Assembly: GCA_017463035.1 (NCBI GenBank)
Contig: JAFTPY010000192.1
Coordinates: 1-20,396 of the forward strand
Direction of reading: 5' to 3'
DNA from: Lachnospiraceae bacterium
Lineage (GTDB): Bacteria; Bacillota; Clostridia; Lachnospirales; Lachnospiraceae
DNA: 20,396 nt
Positions 13,510-20,396 of the stretch are shown here, in pieces; the first letter of the stretch is position 1; every line of letters begins with the position of its first letter. The notes under the pieces are model-generated. The model saw only the letters and a list, made by a program, of their open reading frames with translations, was not told the DNA's origin and ran no database searches. Position numbers and translations under genes: made by a program.

Positions 13510-14310
13510 ATGAACAAAATCGAAATACTGACAACGGCATTGGAATATATCGAGACCAATCTTTCGTCGGAGATTAAGACGGAGGACGTGGCCGGGGCAT
13601 GCTATTGCTCCAAAGCGGCATTAGAGAAGCTGTTCCGGTGTCTCAATCACATGAGTGTCCATGACTATGTGATTCGCAGACGGATGACACTGGCGGCCCG
13701 GATGATGCGGCATAATCCCGAAGTAAGTGTATTGGATGTGGCACTTGCCTATGGGTACAGTACCAATGAGTCTTTTTCCAGAGCCTTTAAAAAGGTGTGG
13801 GAATGCAATCCGTCGGAGTTTAAAGAGAATCCGCGGCATTTCGAGTTGTTTCCGAGACGTTACCCGCCAACCATGAAAGGAGACGCGATAGTTATGGCAA
13901 AAAATGTAGACATCAGTGAATTATACGAGTTTTTTAAGACGAGAAAGAATTGTTATTTTGTATGCTGCGATATTGAGCATCTGGTACCGATTAATGAGAT
14001 TTCCCATAAGGCGGGAGATATGGCAATTTTGGAGTCCTTGCGTCGTATGGAAGCAGAAGCCGGAGCAGAGGATGTGATTTTCCGTATCGGCGGTGATGAG
14101 TTTGTTTTGTTAACCGACAGCGAGGATGCAGCATATGCGGAAAGTATTGCAGAGCGCATCCGTGCAAATAACGGCAAGCCGATTGTATTTGAAGGGAAAG
14201 AAATTCCGCTCAGACTCCACATTGCGGTGACGAAGTATTCTTCGGGAAATATCCGCTATAAGGATTTGTTCGAACAGTTACATAACGCAATTCAGGAAGT
14301 GAAAAAGTAG
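13510..14310 (+). CDS. AraC-type DNA-binding domain fused to a GGDEF domain
   Basis: A 266-residue soluble protein. Residues about 5-110 are a complete AraC/XylS double helix-turn-helix at the N-terminus: TEDVAGACYCSKAALEKLFR is the first motif and SVLDVALAYGYSTNESFSRA with the following FKKVWECNPSEFK the second. Residues about 146-264 look like a compact GGDEF domain: FVCCDIEH with metal-site Asp154, INEISHKAGD (161-170) and FRIGGDEFVLL (191-201) intact. The inhibitory-site RxxD is replaced by GAED. It may make or sense a cyclic dinucleotide and control genes directly. ATG 13510 is chosen because AAAGAGGG lies 6 bases upstream. It converges on the GH5 gene, so sugar-enzyme control is possible but not shown. 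Confidence 0.85.
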   Translation: MNKIEILTTALEYIETNLSSEIKTEDVAGACYCSKAALEKLFRCLNHMSVHDYVIRRRMTLAARMMRHNPEVSVLDVALAYGYSTNESFSRAFKKVWECNPSEFKENPRHFELFPRRYPPTMKGDAIVMAKNVDISELYEFFKTRKNCYFVCCDIEHLVPINEISHKAGDMAILESLRRMEAEAGAEDVIFRIGGDEFVLLTDSEDAAYAESIAERIRANNGKPIVFEGKEIPLRLHIAVTKYSSGNIRYKDLFEQLHNAIQEVKK

Positions 14311-14323
14311 TAAGAATAAATAG

Positions 14324-14352
14324 TTGCCGGGAAATCAAATAATTTCCGGCAA
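14324..14352 (+). terminator. First hairpin after the AraC-GGDEF gene
   Basis: TTGCCGGGAAAT (14324-14335) pairs with ATTTCCGGCAA (14342-14352), one bulged G. There is no T-run after it, so it may protect the mRNA end and add to the terminator just downstream. Confidence 0.6.
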
Positions 14353-14356
14353 AGGG

Positions 14357-14390
14357 AAAAGAGAGTGTCGTAAAACGGCACTCTCTTTTT
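14357..14390. terminator. Bidirectional terminator between AraC-GGDEF and GH5 genes
   Basis: AAAAGAGAGTGTCG (14357-14370) pairs with CGGCACTCTCTTTT (14376-14389) over 14 pairs with one wobble; loop TAAAA; A-run on one side and T-run on the other. It serves both convergent genes. Confidence 0.92.
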
Positions 14391-14407
14391 AGAGGGGGGA
14401 TTATCTA

Positions 14408-15436
14408 TTATAAGTTTGATGTAAGCTTGGTTATTATATTCGAATTCCGGTCATCGGAAATACCGAAATTCATTTGTTTGTAGCTCCATGCCGCTCTGGC
14501 AATATGAAGCTCCTCCAGTGCGGTGTGGATGTCCTCGTACCAACGCAGGGTGCTGTCCTGGTCGGCAAGGTCGATGACGCCGTATTCACCGCAATACAAC
14601 GGAACGTTAAACTTCTCGGCAACGGCAACTGCAGACGCAAACAGCTTTCTGAAATAGTCTACGGATAAAACATCATCTCCGAGGGTATCGAATTCCGCGT
14701 CGAAGTCGGTTCCGTAAACCATTGCGGACTCGGCACGGGTCTCGGCTGCGGTACGCGGATAAACGGTCCGGAAATCACGCGGCATTGTTTTAATCCAACC
14801 CGCACCCTGATGGGTAAAAATCATCGGACTGTAGCAATGGTAGGTAAAGACGATATTCTCATCTGCCGGAGCGTCAAGCAAGCTTAATCCGTAAATGCTG
14901 CTGTTGTAAATACCGCCGATAATAATCTTTTTCTTCGGTGCCAAAGTACGAATGGCAGCAATGGTTTCCGCTGCTATCTTATTCCAAGGCTCTGCGGTGG
15001 AACGGTCGGTTACCTCGTTTAACAGCTCAAAGGCAATGTTCTCGTTGTCGCCGTAGCGTCTTGTAAACTCCAGCCAAAGCTTAATAAACATATCCTGAAG
15101 ACCGCGGTCCGTAAAGAAATTGCAATAGGTTTCATCATCGAATACGTAACCGCAGGTCTTATGTAAATCCAAAACCAGTTTTAAGCCGTTTGCCTCGCAC
15201 CATGCAATACAGTTGTCGATATGACGGAAACCGGACTCGATAAAGGAACCGTCCTCGTTCTGTACAACATTGTAGTCTACCGGGAGACGGACGTGGTCCA
15301 TACCCCAGGAGGCAATCAAATCGATATCTTTTTTTGTAATAAAGGAATGGTAGTGCTCTTCGTTGTACTTTTTACCGCACTGGGAGAGCCAGCCGCCTAA
15401 ATTAATTCCCCTTAAGTATCCTTCAAAATCTCGCAT
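14408..15436 (-). CDS. Glycoside hydrolase family 5 (cellulase-like), cytoplasmic
   Basis: A 342-residue single-domain (beta/alpha)8 enzyme. GH5 hallmarks are present: RGINLGGWL (9-17), WGMDHVRLPVDY (44-55) with the conserved Arg50, the acid/base in FELLNEV (Asn140-Glu141), the FTYHCYSP motif (197-204) and the nucleophile in YCGEYGV (Glu284). Both glutamates are intact, so it should be active with retention of configuration. No signal peptide is present, which suggests cleavage of imported beta-linked oligosaccharides rather than polymer attack. The exact substrate (cello-, gluco- or manno-oligosaccharides) cannot be told. Ribosome binding site AAAGGAG 8 bases before the ATG. It is divergent from the GH2 gene across a 282-base promoter region, so they may share a regulator. 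Confidence 0.88.
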   Translation of the reverse strand: MRDFEGYLRGINLGGWLSQCGKKYNEEHYHSFITKKDIDLIASWGMDHVRLPVDYNVVQNEDGSFIESGFRHIDNCIAWCEANGLKLVLDLHKTCGYVFDDETYCNFFTDRGLQDMFIKLWLEFTRRYGDNENIAFELLNEVTDRSTAEPWNKIAAETIAAIRTLAPKKKIIIGGIYNSSIYGLSLLDAPADENIVFTYHCYSPMIFTHQGAGWIKTMPRDFRTVYPRTAAETRAESAMVYGTDFDAEFDTLGDDVLSVDYFRKLFASAVAVAEKFNVPLYCGEYGVIDLADQDSTLRWYEDIHTALEELHIARAAWSYKQMNFGISDDRNSNIITKLTSNL

Positions 15437-15507
15437 AGGTATCGCTCCTTTCTAAAACCGACGTTTTCAGAATCTCGCGTAGCAACAGTACTCCATGTTT
15501 CAACGTC

Positions 15508-15559
15508 AGTATAGCATATTCTTATAAAAAGAATACAATAAAATTGTGGTTTTTGTCAA
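15508..15559 (-). promoter_or_regulatory. Promoter region of the GH5 gene
   Basis: On the minus strand there is an extended -10 box TGCTATACT (TATACT at 15508-15513), about 72 bases before the start codon. Further upstream a perfect TTGACA (15554-15559) lies 18 bases from TATTCT (15530-15535) and may form a second promoter. Confidence 0.5.
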
Positions 15560-15627
15560 TGTGTTGCTATAAAATTGTAAGAGTTTACAAAAAAGTGTGC
15601 CCGAGTGTAGTGGATAGGGGGCCGGCA

Positions 15628-15656
15628 TTGAAAAAAAACGCGAAAAATGGTACAAT
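15628..15656 (+). promoter_or_regulatory. Promoter of the GH2 gene
   Basis: TTGAAA (15628-15633) and TACAAT (15651-15656) with a 17-base spacer, about 60 bases before the GH2 start codon. Confidence 0.7.
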
Positions 15657-15718
15657 AACAGAAAGCATTTTACGATGGAACGGAGACACGGAGAGCTTAA
15701 ATTTACAGGAGGTTGACT

Positions 15719-18700
15719 ATGACAGAAGGTCGTCTTTGGAATGATGGTTGGGAGTTTACGGAGAAGCAGGTCGGGACGCCGGCAGAAGAGTTTTTTTTTG
15801 AGAAACAGGATTGGCAGAGAGTGGATTTGCCTCACGACTGGCTGATTTATGATGCGACGGATTTGTACCGGGACGGCGAAGGTTGGTATCGGAAAACTTT
15901 TTTCTATGTACCGTCGGAGGAACGGGTATCTTTGCGGTTTGACGGTGTGTATATGAATTGCACCGTGTATGTGAATGAAAAACAGGTGTATGACTGGAAG
16001 TACGGTTATTCTGCCTTTGAATTTGATATAACAGATGCGTTACGTGAGGGAGAGAATGCGGTCTATGTGCAGGTGCGGCATCAGAGTCCGAATTCCCGCT
16101 GGTATTCCGGGGCCGGAATCTACCGGAATGTGTGGTTTGTGACCCGTCCGCAGGTACATTTGGCAAGTGACGGTGTTTATGTACATATCTTAGAACATAA
16201 CGGGGATTATGTACTGACGGTAACCACGGAGGCGGAGTGCGGTGCCGGAACGAATTTAGGGACCTTGTCTGTGGCGGATACGGCGGGAGCGGGAAGGGAC
16301 AGTTCTTTGGAAATGCTGACGGCAAGCGGTGATGTGAGCGGTGTTAAGGTAAGACATACCGTGCTTTCTCCGGAGGGGGATGTGGTAGTAAGCAGTGAAG
16401 GAACCCCGCTTGCAGGAGCCTTCGCGAACGATACCCAAGAGTTTTTTGTGAAGCAGCCGAAGGCGTGGGATATTGATAATCCGGTCCTGTATACTCTTGT
16501 AACGGAGCTTGTAAAGGATGAGGTGGCGGTGGATGAACTGAAACAGTCCATCGGTTTCCGCAAGCTTTTGTTTACGACAGAGGAGGGACTTTTCTTAAAC
16601 GGAAGACATATCAAGCTAAACGGTGTTTGCGAACATCATGATTTGGGATGTCTGGGTGCAGCGTTTAATAAGGCGGCCCTGCGCAGACAGTTTGTGAAAT
16701 TAAAGGAGATGGGTGTGAATGCGATCCGTACCTCCCATAATATGCCGGCAGCGGAGTTTATGGATCTGGCGGATGAAATGGGTTTTTTAGTGGTGGCAGA
16801 GGCTTTTGATATGTGGGAGCGTCCGAAGACCCAGTACGACTATGCCCGCTTTATTAAGGAATGGTACCGGGCGGATGTGGCAAGCTGGATTCGCAGGGAC
16901 AGAAACCATCCGTCCCTGCTTATGTGGAGTATCGGGAATGAGATTTACGATACCCATGCGGATGAACACGGATTGGAGATTACGAAGTATCTGACGGAGG
17001 CGGTTCATGTCCATGACCCGAGGGAGAATGCACCGGTGACCATCGGCTCCAACTATATGCCGTGGGAGAATGCGCAGAAGTGTGCGGATTACGTGAAGTA
17101 TGCGGGCTATAATTACGGTGAAATGTGCTATGATGGGCATCATAAGGCGCATCCGGACTGGTATATTTACGGTAGTGAGACCTGTTCCACGGTACAGAGC
17201 CGCGGTGTTTACCGGTTCCCGCTTGCACAATCTGTATTGTGTGACGATGATGAGCAGTGTTCTTCTCTCGGAAATGCTACCACCAGCTGGGGCGCAAAGT
17301 CTACGGAGCAGTGTATCTATTCTGACAGAGATGCGAAGTTTTCCTTGGGACAGTTTATTTGGACCGGGTTTGACTATATCGGAGAACCGACCCCGTACCA
17401 CACGAAGAATTCTTACTTCGGACAGATTGATACGGCGGGATTTTTCAAGGACCAGGCATATATGTATCAGGCAGAGTGGACGGATTATAAGAAGGCACCG
17501 ATGGTACATGTTTTCCCGTATTGGGATTTTTCCGTCGGACAGACGGTGGATGTGCGGGTTTGCTCCAATGCACCGAGAGTAGAGCTGTTTGTAAACGGAG
17601 TTTCTCAGGGGACGTACGATATTGACCATGAGAACGGAAAGCAACTCTTCGGTCACTGGCAAGTGCTTTATGTACCGGGAGAGATTACAGCGGTGGCTTA
17701 CGATGAGAACGGTGTTGAAATAGCGAGAGATACTGAGCATTCCTTCGGTGACTCGGCAAAGATTGTGTTAAAGCCGGAAAACACGGCCATGAAGGCGGAC
17801 GGCAGAGATTTGGTTTTTGTGGAAATCGGTACGGTGGACAAAGACGGATATCCGGTAAAGAATGCTACCAACCGTGTACATATTTCGGTGGAAGGCGCGG
17901 GTCGCCTGGTTGGTCTTGATAACGGTGACAGTACGGATTTCGATCAGTATAAGGCGACTAGCCGGAGAATGTTTTCCGGAAAGCTTTTGGCGGTAATCGG
18001 CGCAAAGAAGGAACAGGGGGATATCGTGATAAAGGCAAGTTCCGTAGGACTTCCGGAGGCAACGATTACGTTACGGGCAGAGGCGTGTGAGGTTCCGGAG
18101 GGGGTATCGGCGACAGAGGATAACACGGCAGCGGAAGCCGGATGGCTTGCAAAAAAGGATGCTGCGTTTGTGAATGAATGGAAGAAGCGCATGGCGGAGG
18201 AAGTGCCGGTGCGCCGTATCGATATTGTGACCGAGGGAACGAACCGTTTGGACGGGGAGCATAAGGAGGTTACTCTTACGGCAAAGATATATCCGGAAAA
18301 CGCTACCTATCAGGATGTATTGTGGCGGGTGACCAACAACGGCGGCGTAGACTCCAATATAGCGAAACTGACGGATGCGGAAACGGGAGAAGTATCCTTC
18401 AGTAAGGAGCAGGGTCTTGCGTTCGGAAAAAAAGTGAAGTTGACCGCTTTGGGAGACGGTGAAGTACGGGTGCGTTGTAATACCAAAAACGGCAGAGAAA
18501 AGATTCGCCTGATTTCGGATATGGATTTTTCGATAGAAGGAATCGGTACCGCATTTCTAAATCCCTATGAGCTTGTTTCGGGTAGCTTATACAGCAGATG
18601 TCAGGGTCAGGTGACCAACGGAAACGAACGGGGTGTGGCTACCGCCAGAGACGGAAAGACTGCTGTGACCTTTGATAACGTGGATTTCGGAGCCTTCGGT

Positions 18701-19312
18701 TCCGATGAGATTACGCTTCCGATATTTGAACTGGGGAATCAGCCGGTTGCTATCGAAATATGGGAAGGGGCACCGGGAGATAAAGACTGTGAACTGATTG
18801 ATACGGTAATTTACCACGTGCCGTCGATTTGGAATACTTATCAGGAACGCACCTACAAGCTTCCGAAACGGTTCAAGGGCGTGACAAGCATCAGCTTTGT
18901 AACGGAACACAAGATACATTTAAAAGGCTTTGTATTTACGAAAAAGGAAAAGGCCTTTGAAACGCTTTCCGTAAAGGAAAATACATCGATTTACGGGGAT
19001 ACGTTTACGGTGGAGGAAGATGCGATTACCGGTATCGGCAACAACGTAACCGTAGTGTTTGAAGATATGGACTTCGGAAAAAACGGAACGACAAAGCTGA
19101 CGATTTGCGGAAAAAGCCGCCTGCCGGTAAATTCCATTCATGTTCGGTTTAATACGGAAGACGGTGACGTAAACGAGGTGGCGGAATTTGCCGGTTCTGC
19201 GGAATATACGGAGCGTACCTTTAACTTTGGTAAGGTAACCGGAAAGGCGACGGTGAACTTTGTGTTCCTACCGGGATGTGACTTTGATTTTAAATACTTC
19301 AGATTTGAATAG
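15719..19312 (+). CDS. GH2 beta-galactosidase/beta-glucuronidase-like enzyme with C-terminal modules
   Basis: A 1197-residue multidomain glycosidase. Order: jelly-roll sugar-binding domain (about 1-145); Ig-like GH2 domain (about 146-285); TIM barrel (about 286-592) with acid/base Glu408 in WSIGNEIYD after RRDRNHPSLLM, and nucleophile Glu487 in YGSETCS; a DUF4982-like domain from 593; another Ig-like domain to about 785; a bacterial Ig-like (BIG2) domain from 831; then two related beta-sandwich modules at about 937-1077 and 1078-1197 that resemble carbohydrate-binding modules (each with V-x-F-(D/E)-(N/D)-(V/M)-DFG). No signal peptide is visible. ATG 15719 is chosen with AGGAGG at 15707-15712; the in-frame TTG at 15713 touches that site. 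Probably cleaves beta-galactosides or related glycans; the exact sugar is not readable. The stop codon overlaps the first base of the inverted repeat that follows. Confidence 0.9.
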   Translation: MTEGRLWNDGWEFTEKQVGTPAEEFFFEKQDWQRVDLPHDWLIYDATDLYRDGEGWYRKTFFYVPSEERVSLRFDGVYMNCTVYVNEKQVYDWKYGYSAFEFDITDALREGENAVYVQVRHQSPNSRWYSGAGIYRNVWFVTRPQVHLASDGVYVHILEHNGDYVLTVTTEAECGAGTNLGTLSVADTAGAGRDSSLEMLTASGDVSGVKVRHTVLSPEGDVVVSSEGTPLAGAFANDTQEFFVKQPKAWDIDNPVLYTLVTELVKDEVAVDELKQSIGFRKLLFTTEEGLFLNGRHIKLNGVCEHHDLGCLGAAFNKAALRRQFVKLKEMGVNAIRTSHNMPAAEFMDLADEMGFLVVAEAFDMWERPKTQYDYARFIKEWYRADVASWIRRDRNHPSLLMWSIGNEIYDTHADEHGLEITKYLTEAVHVHDPRENAPVTIGSNYMPWENAQKCADYVKYAGYNYGEMCYDGHHKAHPDWYIYGSETCSTVQSRGVYRFPLAQSVLCDDDEQCSSLGNATTSWGAKSTEQCIYSDRDAKFSLGQFIWTGFDYIGEPTPYHTKNSYFGQIDTAGFFKDQAYMYQAEWTDYKKAPMVHVFPYWDFSVGQTVDVRVCSNAPRVELFVNGVSQGTYDIDHENGKQLFGHWQVLYVPGEITAVAYDENGVEIARDTEHSFGDSAKIVLKPENTAMKADGRDLVFVEIGTVDKDGYPVKNATNRVHISVEGAGRLVGLDNGDSTDFDQYKATSRRMFSGKLLAVIGAKKEQGDIVIKASSVGLPEATITLRAEACEVPEGVSATEDNTAAEAGWLAKKDAAFVNEWKKRMAEEVPVRRIDIVTEGTNRLDGEHKEVTLTAKIYPENATYQDVLWRVTNNGGVDSNIAKLTDAETGEVSFSKEQGLAFGKKVKLTALGDGEVRVRCNTKNGREKIRLISDMDFSIEGIGTAFLNPYELVSGSLYSRCQGQVTNGNERGVATARDGKTAVTFDNVDFGAFGSDEITLPIFELGNQPVAIEIWEGAPGDKDCELIDTVIYHVPSIWNTYQERTYKLPKRFKGVTSISFVTEHKIHLKGFVFTKKEKAFETLSVKENTSIYGDTFTVEEDAITGIGNNVTVVFEDMDFGKNGTTKLTICGKSRLPVNSIHVRFNTEDGDVNEVAEFAGSAEYTERTFNFGKVTGKATVNFVFLPGCDFDFKYFRFE

Positions 19313-19593
19313 CGCGGCGTCCCATTCTTGCAAGTGGGAGGCTTATTAAGACCGAAAAACGGACAGAGGAATGTCTTTCTTGCTGAGCGCAACGCCTCAT
19401 CAATCTTCCTCTAACCGGTTCTAAACGTCTCTCGGGTGTGGCCTCGAGACTTAGAACCGTTAAGAGGTGATATCGACTCGGCTAAAAGCGCGCCCCTTCG
19501 GGAAGGCTACGAAAGACATTCCTCTGTCCGTTTTTCGGTTTAGGCAAGTTCTCGGACACTTGCAAGAATCCGCCACGCCCGGAGCCGCCGCGC
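19312..19593. repeat. 282-bp nested inverted repeat
   Basis: Four sets of arms are nested around one centre. GCGCGGCG (19312-19319) pairs with 19586-19593. ATTCTTGCAAGTG (19324-19336) pairs with 19557-19569. A perfect 29-base arm at 19351-19379 (starts ACCGAAAAACGG, ends ATGTCTTTC) pairs with 19511-19539. A central hairpin pairs 19408-19424 with 19451-19467 at 15 of 17 positions, and GTCTC with GAGAC inside that. A CCCCTTCGGG mini-hairpin sits at about 19494-19503. No credible gene and no flanking direct repeat can be seen. It lies between the GH2 stop codon and the terminator at 19622, so it may be a miniature mobile element inserted in the 3' untranslated region, or a folded RNA. Confidence 0.85.
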
Positions 19594-19621
19594 AGGAAAA
19601 TGAAAAAACGGAAATGTTGAT

Positions 19622-19664
19622 AGAATGTCCGAATCGCCTTATGGGGTGCGGGCATTCTTTTTTT
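19622..19664 (+). terminator. Intrinsic terminator downstream of GH2 and the palindrome
   Basis: AGAATGTCCG (19622-19631) pairs with CGGGCATTCT (19649-19658), one wobble, with a smaller CGCC/GGGG pairing possible in the loop, then seven T (19658-19664). Confidence 0.9.
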
Positions 19665-19708
19665 GCAGAGAGAAGATTTATGCACTCTTAACGGAAATCC
19701 CTTCCGGC

Positions 19709-19742
19709 TTTACAGAGATTTAACAGCATTTTCCTGTATACT
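19709..19742 (+). promoter_or_regulatory. PhoP-box-like promoter of the PiT gene
   Basis: TTTACA (19709-19714) and TTAACA (19720-19725) are direct repeats 5 bases apart, which matches the PhoP box known from Bacillus subtilis (TTAACA-like repeats with 4-6 base gaps). TATACT (19737-19742) is a good -10 box 11 bases further on, and there is no normal -35 box at the right distance, as in activator-dependent promoters. Confidence 0.55.
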
Positions 19743-19745
19743 AAA

Positions 19746-19803
19746 TTTGTCCTCGTATGACGAAAGCGAGGACAAACATAGAAACCGATGTTTTATCGGC
19801 TTT
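19746..19803 (+). promoter_or_regulatory. Two hairpins in the PiT leader
   Basis: TTTGTCCTCG (19746-19755) pairs perfectly with CGAGGACAAA (19767-19776), 11-base loop. A second, CCGAT/ATCGG, lies just before the ribosome binding site AGGAGGA (19804-19810). Neither has a T-run, so they are not terminators. Confidence 0.5.
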
Positions 19804-19816
19804 AGGAGGATAGTGC

Positions 19817-20396
19817 ATGAATATTTCGTTTTCTTACTTCTGGGAGCAGATGTTGGCAAATCCGGTGCTGCTGATTGCGGTACTGCTGACGTTGGGGGTT
19901 ATTTTTGTAAACGGTTGGACCGATGCCCCGAATGCCATTGCCACATGTGTTGCTACACGAAGTATGCCGGCCGGAGCTGCGATTTTGATGTCGGCGGTTT
20001 GTAACTTTTTAGGAGTGCTGGTAATGTCTCTGGTGAACACTACGGTGGCCATGACAATCAAGAACATGGTGAATTTTAACGGAGATAACAAAAAGGCTTT
20101 GATTGCCTTGTGTGCGGCCATGTTTGCCATTGTAGTATGGGCGGTGGCAGCCTGGTATTTCGGTATTCCCACCAGTGAAAGCCATGCGCTCATTGCGGGA
20201 TTGTCCGGTGCGGCAATTTCCCTGCAGGGAGGGCTTTCCGGTATTAATCCGGCGGAATGGATGAAGGTTATCTACGGTCTGGGCCTTTCCAGTATTCTCG
20301 GTTTTGCGTCGGGATACGGGGCATCGAAGATGACCATTTTCCTTTGTAAGAATATGGAACGCCGGAAGACAAATAAGTTCTTTACGGGAGCTCAGA
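19817..20396 (+). CDS. Inorganic phosphate transporter, PiT family (3' end outside window)
   Basis: The first 193 codons of a membrane permease, starting MNISFSYFWEQML. NGWTDAPNAIAT (32-43) corresponds to the conserved GANDxANA motif of PiT proteins, and GIPTSESHALIAGLSGAA (116-133) is the second family signature; hydrophobic segments are visible at about 16-31, 50-74, 94-115 and 123-140. PiT carriers take up metal-phosphate by ion symport. Ribosome binding site AGGAGGA 6 bases before the ATG. A PhoP-box-like promoter upstream suggests induction by phosphate limitation; a PhoU-like partner gene would be expected just beyond the window edge but cannot be seen. Confidence 0.92.
   Translation, partial: MNISFSYFWEQMLANPVLLIAVLLTLGVIFVNGWTDAPNAIATCVATRSMPAGAAILMSAVCNFLGVLVMSLVNTTVAMTIKNMVNFNGDNKKALIALCAAMFAIVVWAVAAWYFGIPTSESHALIAGLSGAAISLQGGLSGINPAEWMKVIYGLGLSSILGFASGYGASKMTIFLCKNMERRKTNKFFTGAQ

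Noticed and set aside
16787..17740. 317-codon open frame on the minus strand
   Set aside because: Antisense to the GH2 catalytic barrel; the composition (many Arg, Leu, Ile and His) is typical of a shadow frame.
19312..19593. Retron, group II intron or TnpB/IscB guide RNA
   Set aside because: No reverse transcriptase, maturase, TnpB or IscB gene is near, and the conserved ends of such RNAs are not seen.
19467..19691. 74-codon frame after the GH2 gene
   Set aside because: It spans the right arm of the inverted repeat and the terminator; no supporting features.

Overview
The window looks like chromosomal DNA from a gut-type Clostridia, most likely Lachnospiraceae. This is inferred from gene content: a NifU-like/GGGtGRT pair, a DUF6512 membrane protein, a 530-aa FGGY sugar kinase, cytoplasmic GH2 and GH5 enzymes and a PiT transporter. 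Strong AGGAGG-type ribosome binding sites, sigma-A-like promoters and mid-range G+C agree. No rRNA, tRNA, CRISPR array, phage gene or transposase is visible.

Layout. 1-1881 is the 3' part of a multi-membrane-segment sensor histidine kinase, ending at a terminator shared with a convergent minus-strand pair: tautomerase pptA (1961-2191) and a dCMP deaminase (2268-2747). 3107-4838 is a two-gene operon with strongly biased codons: a NifU-like Fe-S scaffold and the uncharacterised GGGtGRT protein, closed by a perfect terminator. 5045-5615 is a small AT-richer two-gene unit resembling a toxin-antitoxin pair, followed by a 54-bp tandem repeat. 5891-7694 holds a promoter, a structured leader and an FGGY carbohydrate kinase. 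7729-8302 is a hairpin that buries the ribosome binding site of a DUF6512 membrane protein. 8406-11254 is a promoter and two tandem paralogous lipoproteins, each built from two related modules. 11300-13333 is an ABC-F ATPase behind an unusually long leader that reads as an attenuator plus a separate palindromic element. 13424-14310 is an operator-like palindrome and an AraC-type regulator fused to a GGDEF domain. 14408-15436 (minus) and 15719-19312 (plus) are divergent GH5 and GH2 glycosidases. 19312-19593 is a large nested inverted repeat, followed by a terminator. A PiT phosphate transporter with a PhoP-box-like promoter starts at 19817 and runs off the end.

How it fits together. The GH5 and GH2 enzymes, both without signal peptides, probably split imported oligosaccharides in the cytoplasm. 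The AraC-GGDEF protein next to them is a candidate regulator, and the FGGY kinase would feed a ketopentose or similar sugar into central metabolism. The most interesting undescribed items are the NifU/GGGtGRT pair, the ABC-F attenuator, the AraC-GGDEF fusion and the 282-bp palindrome.
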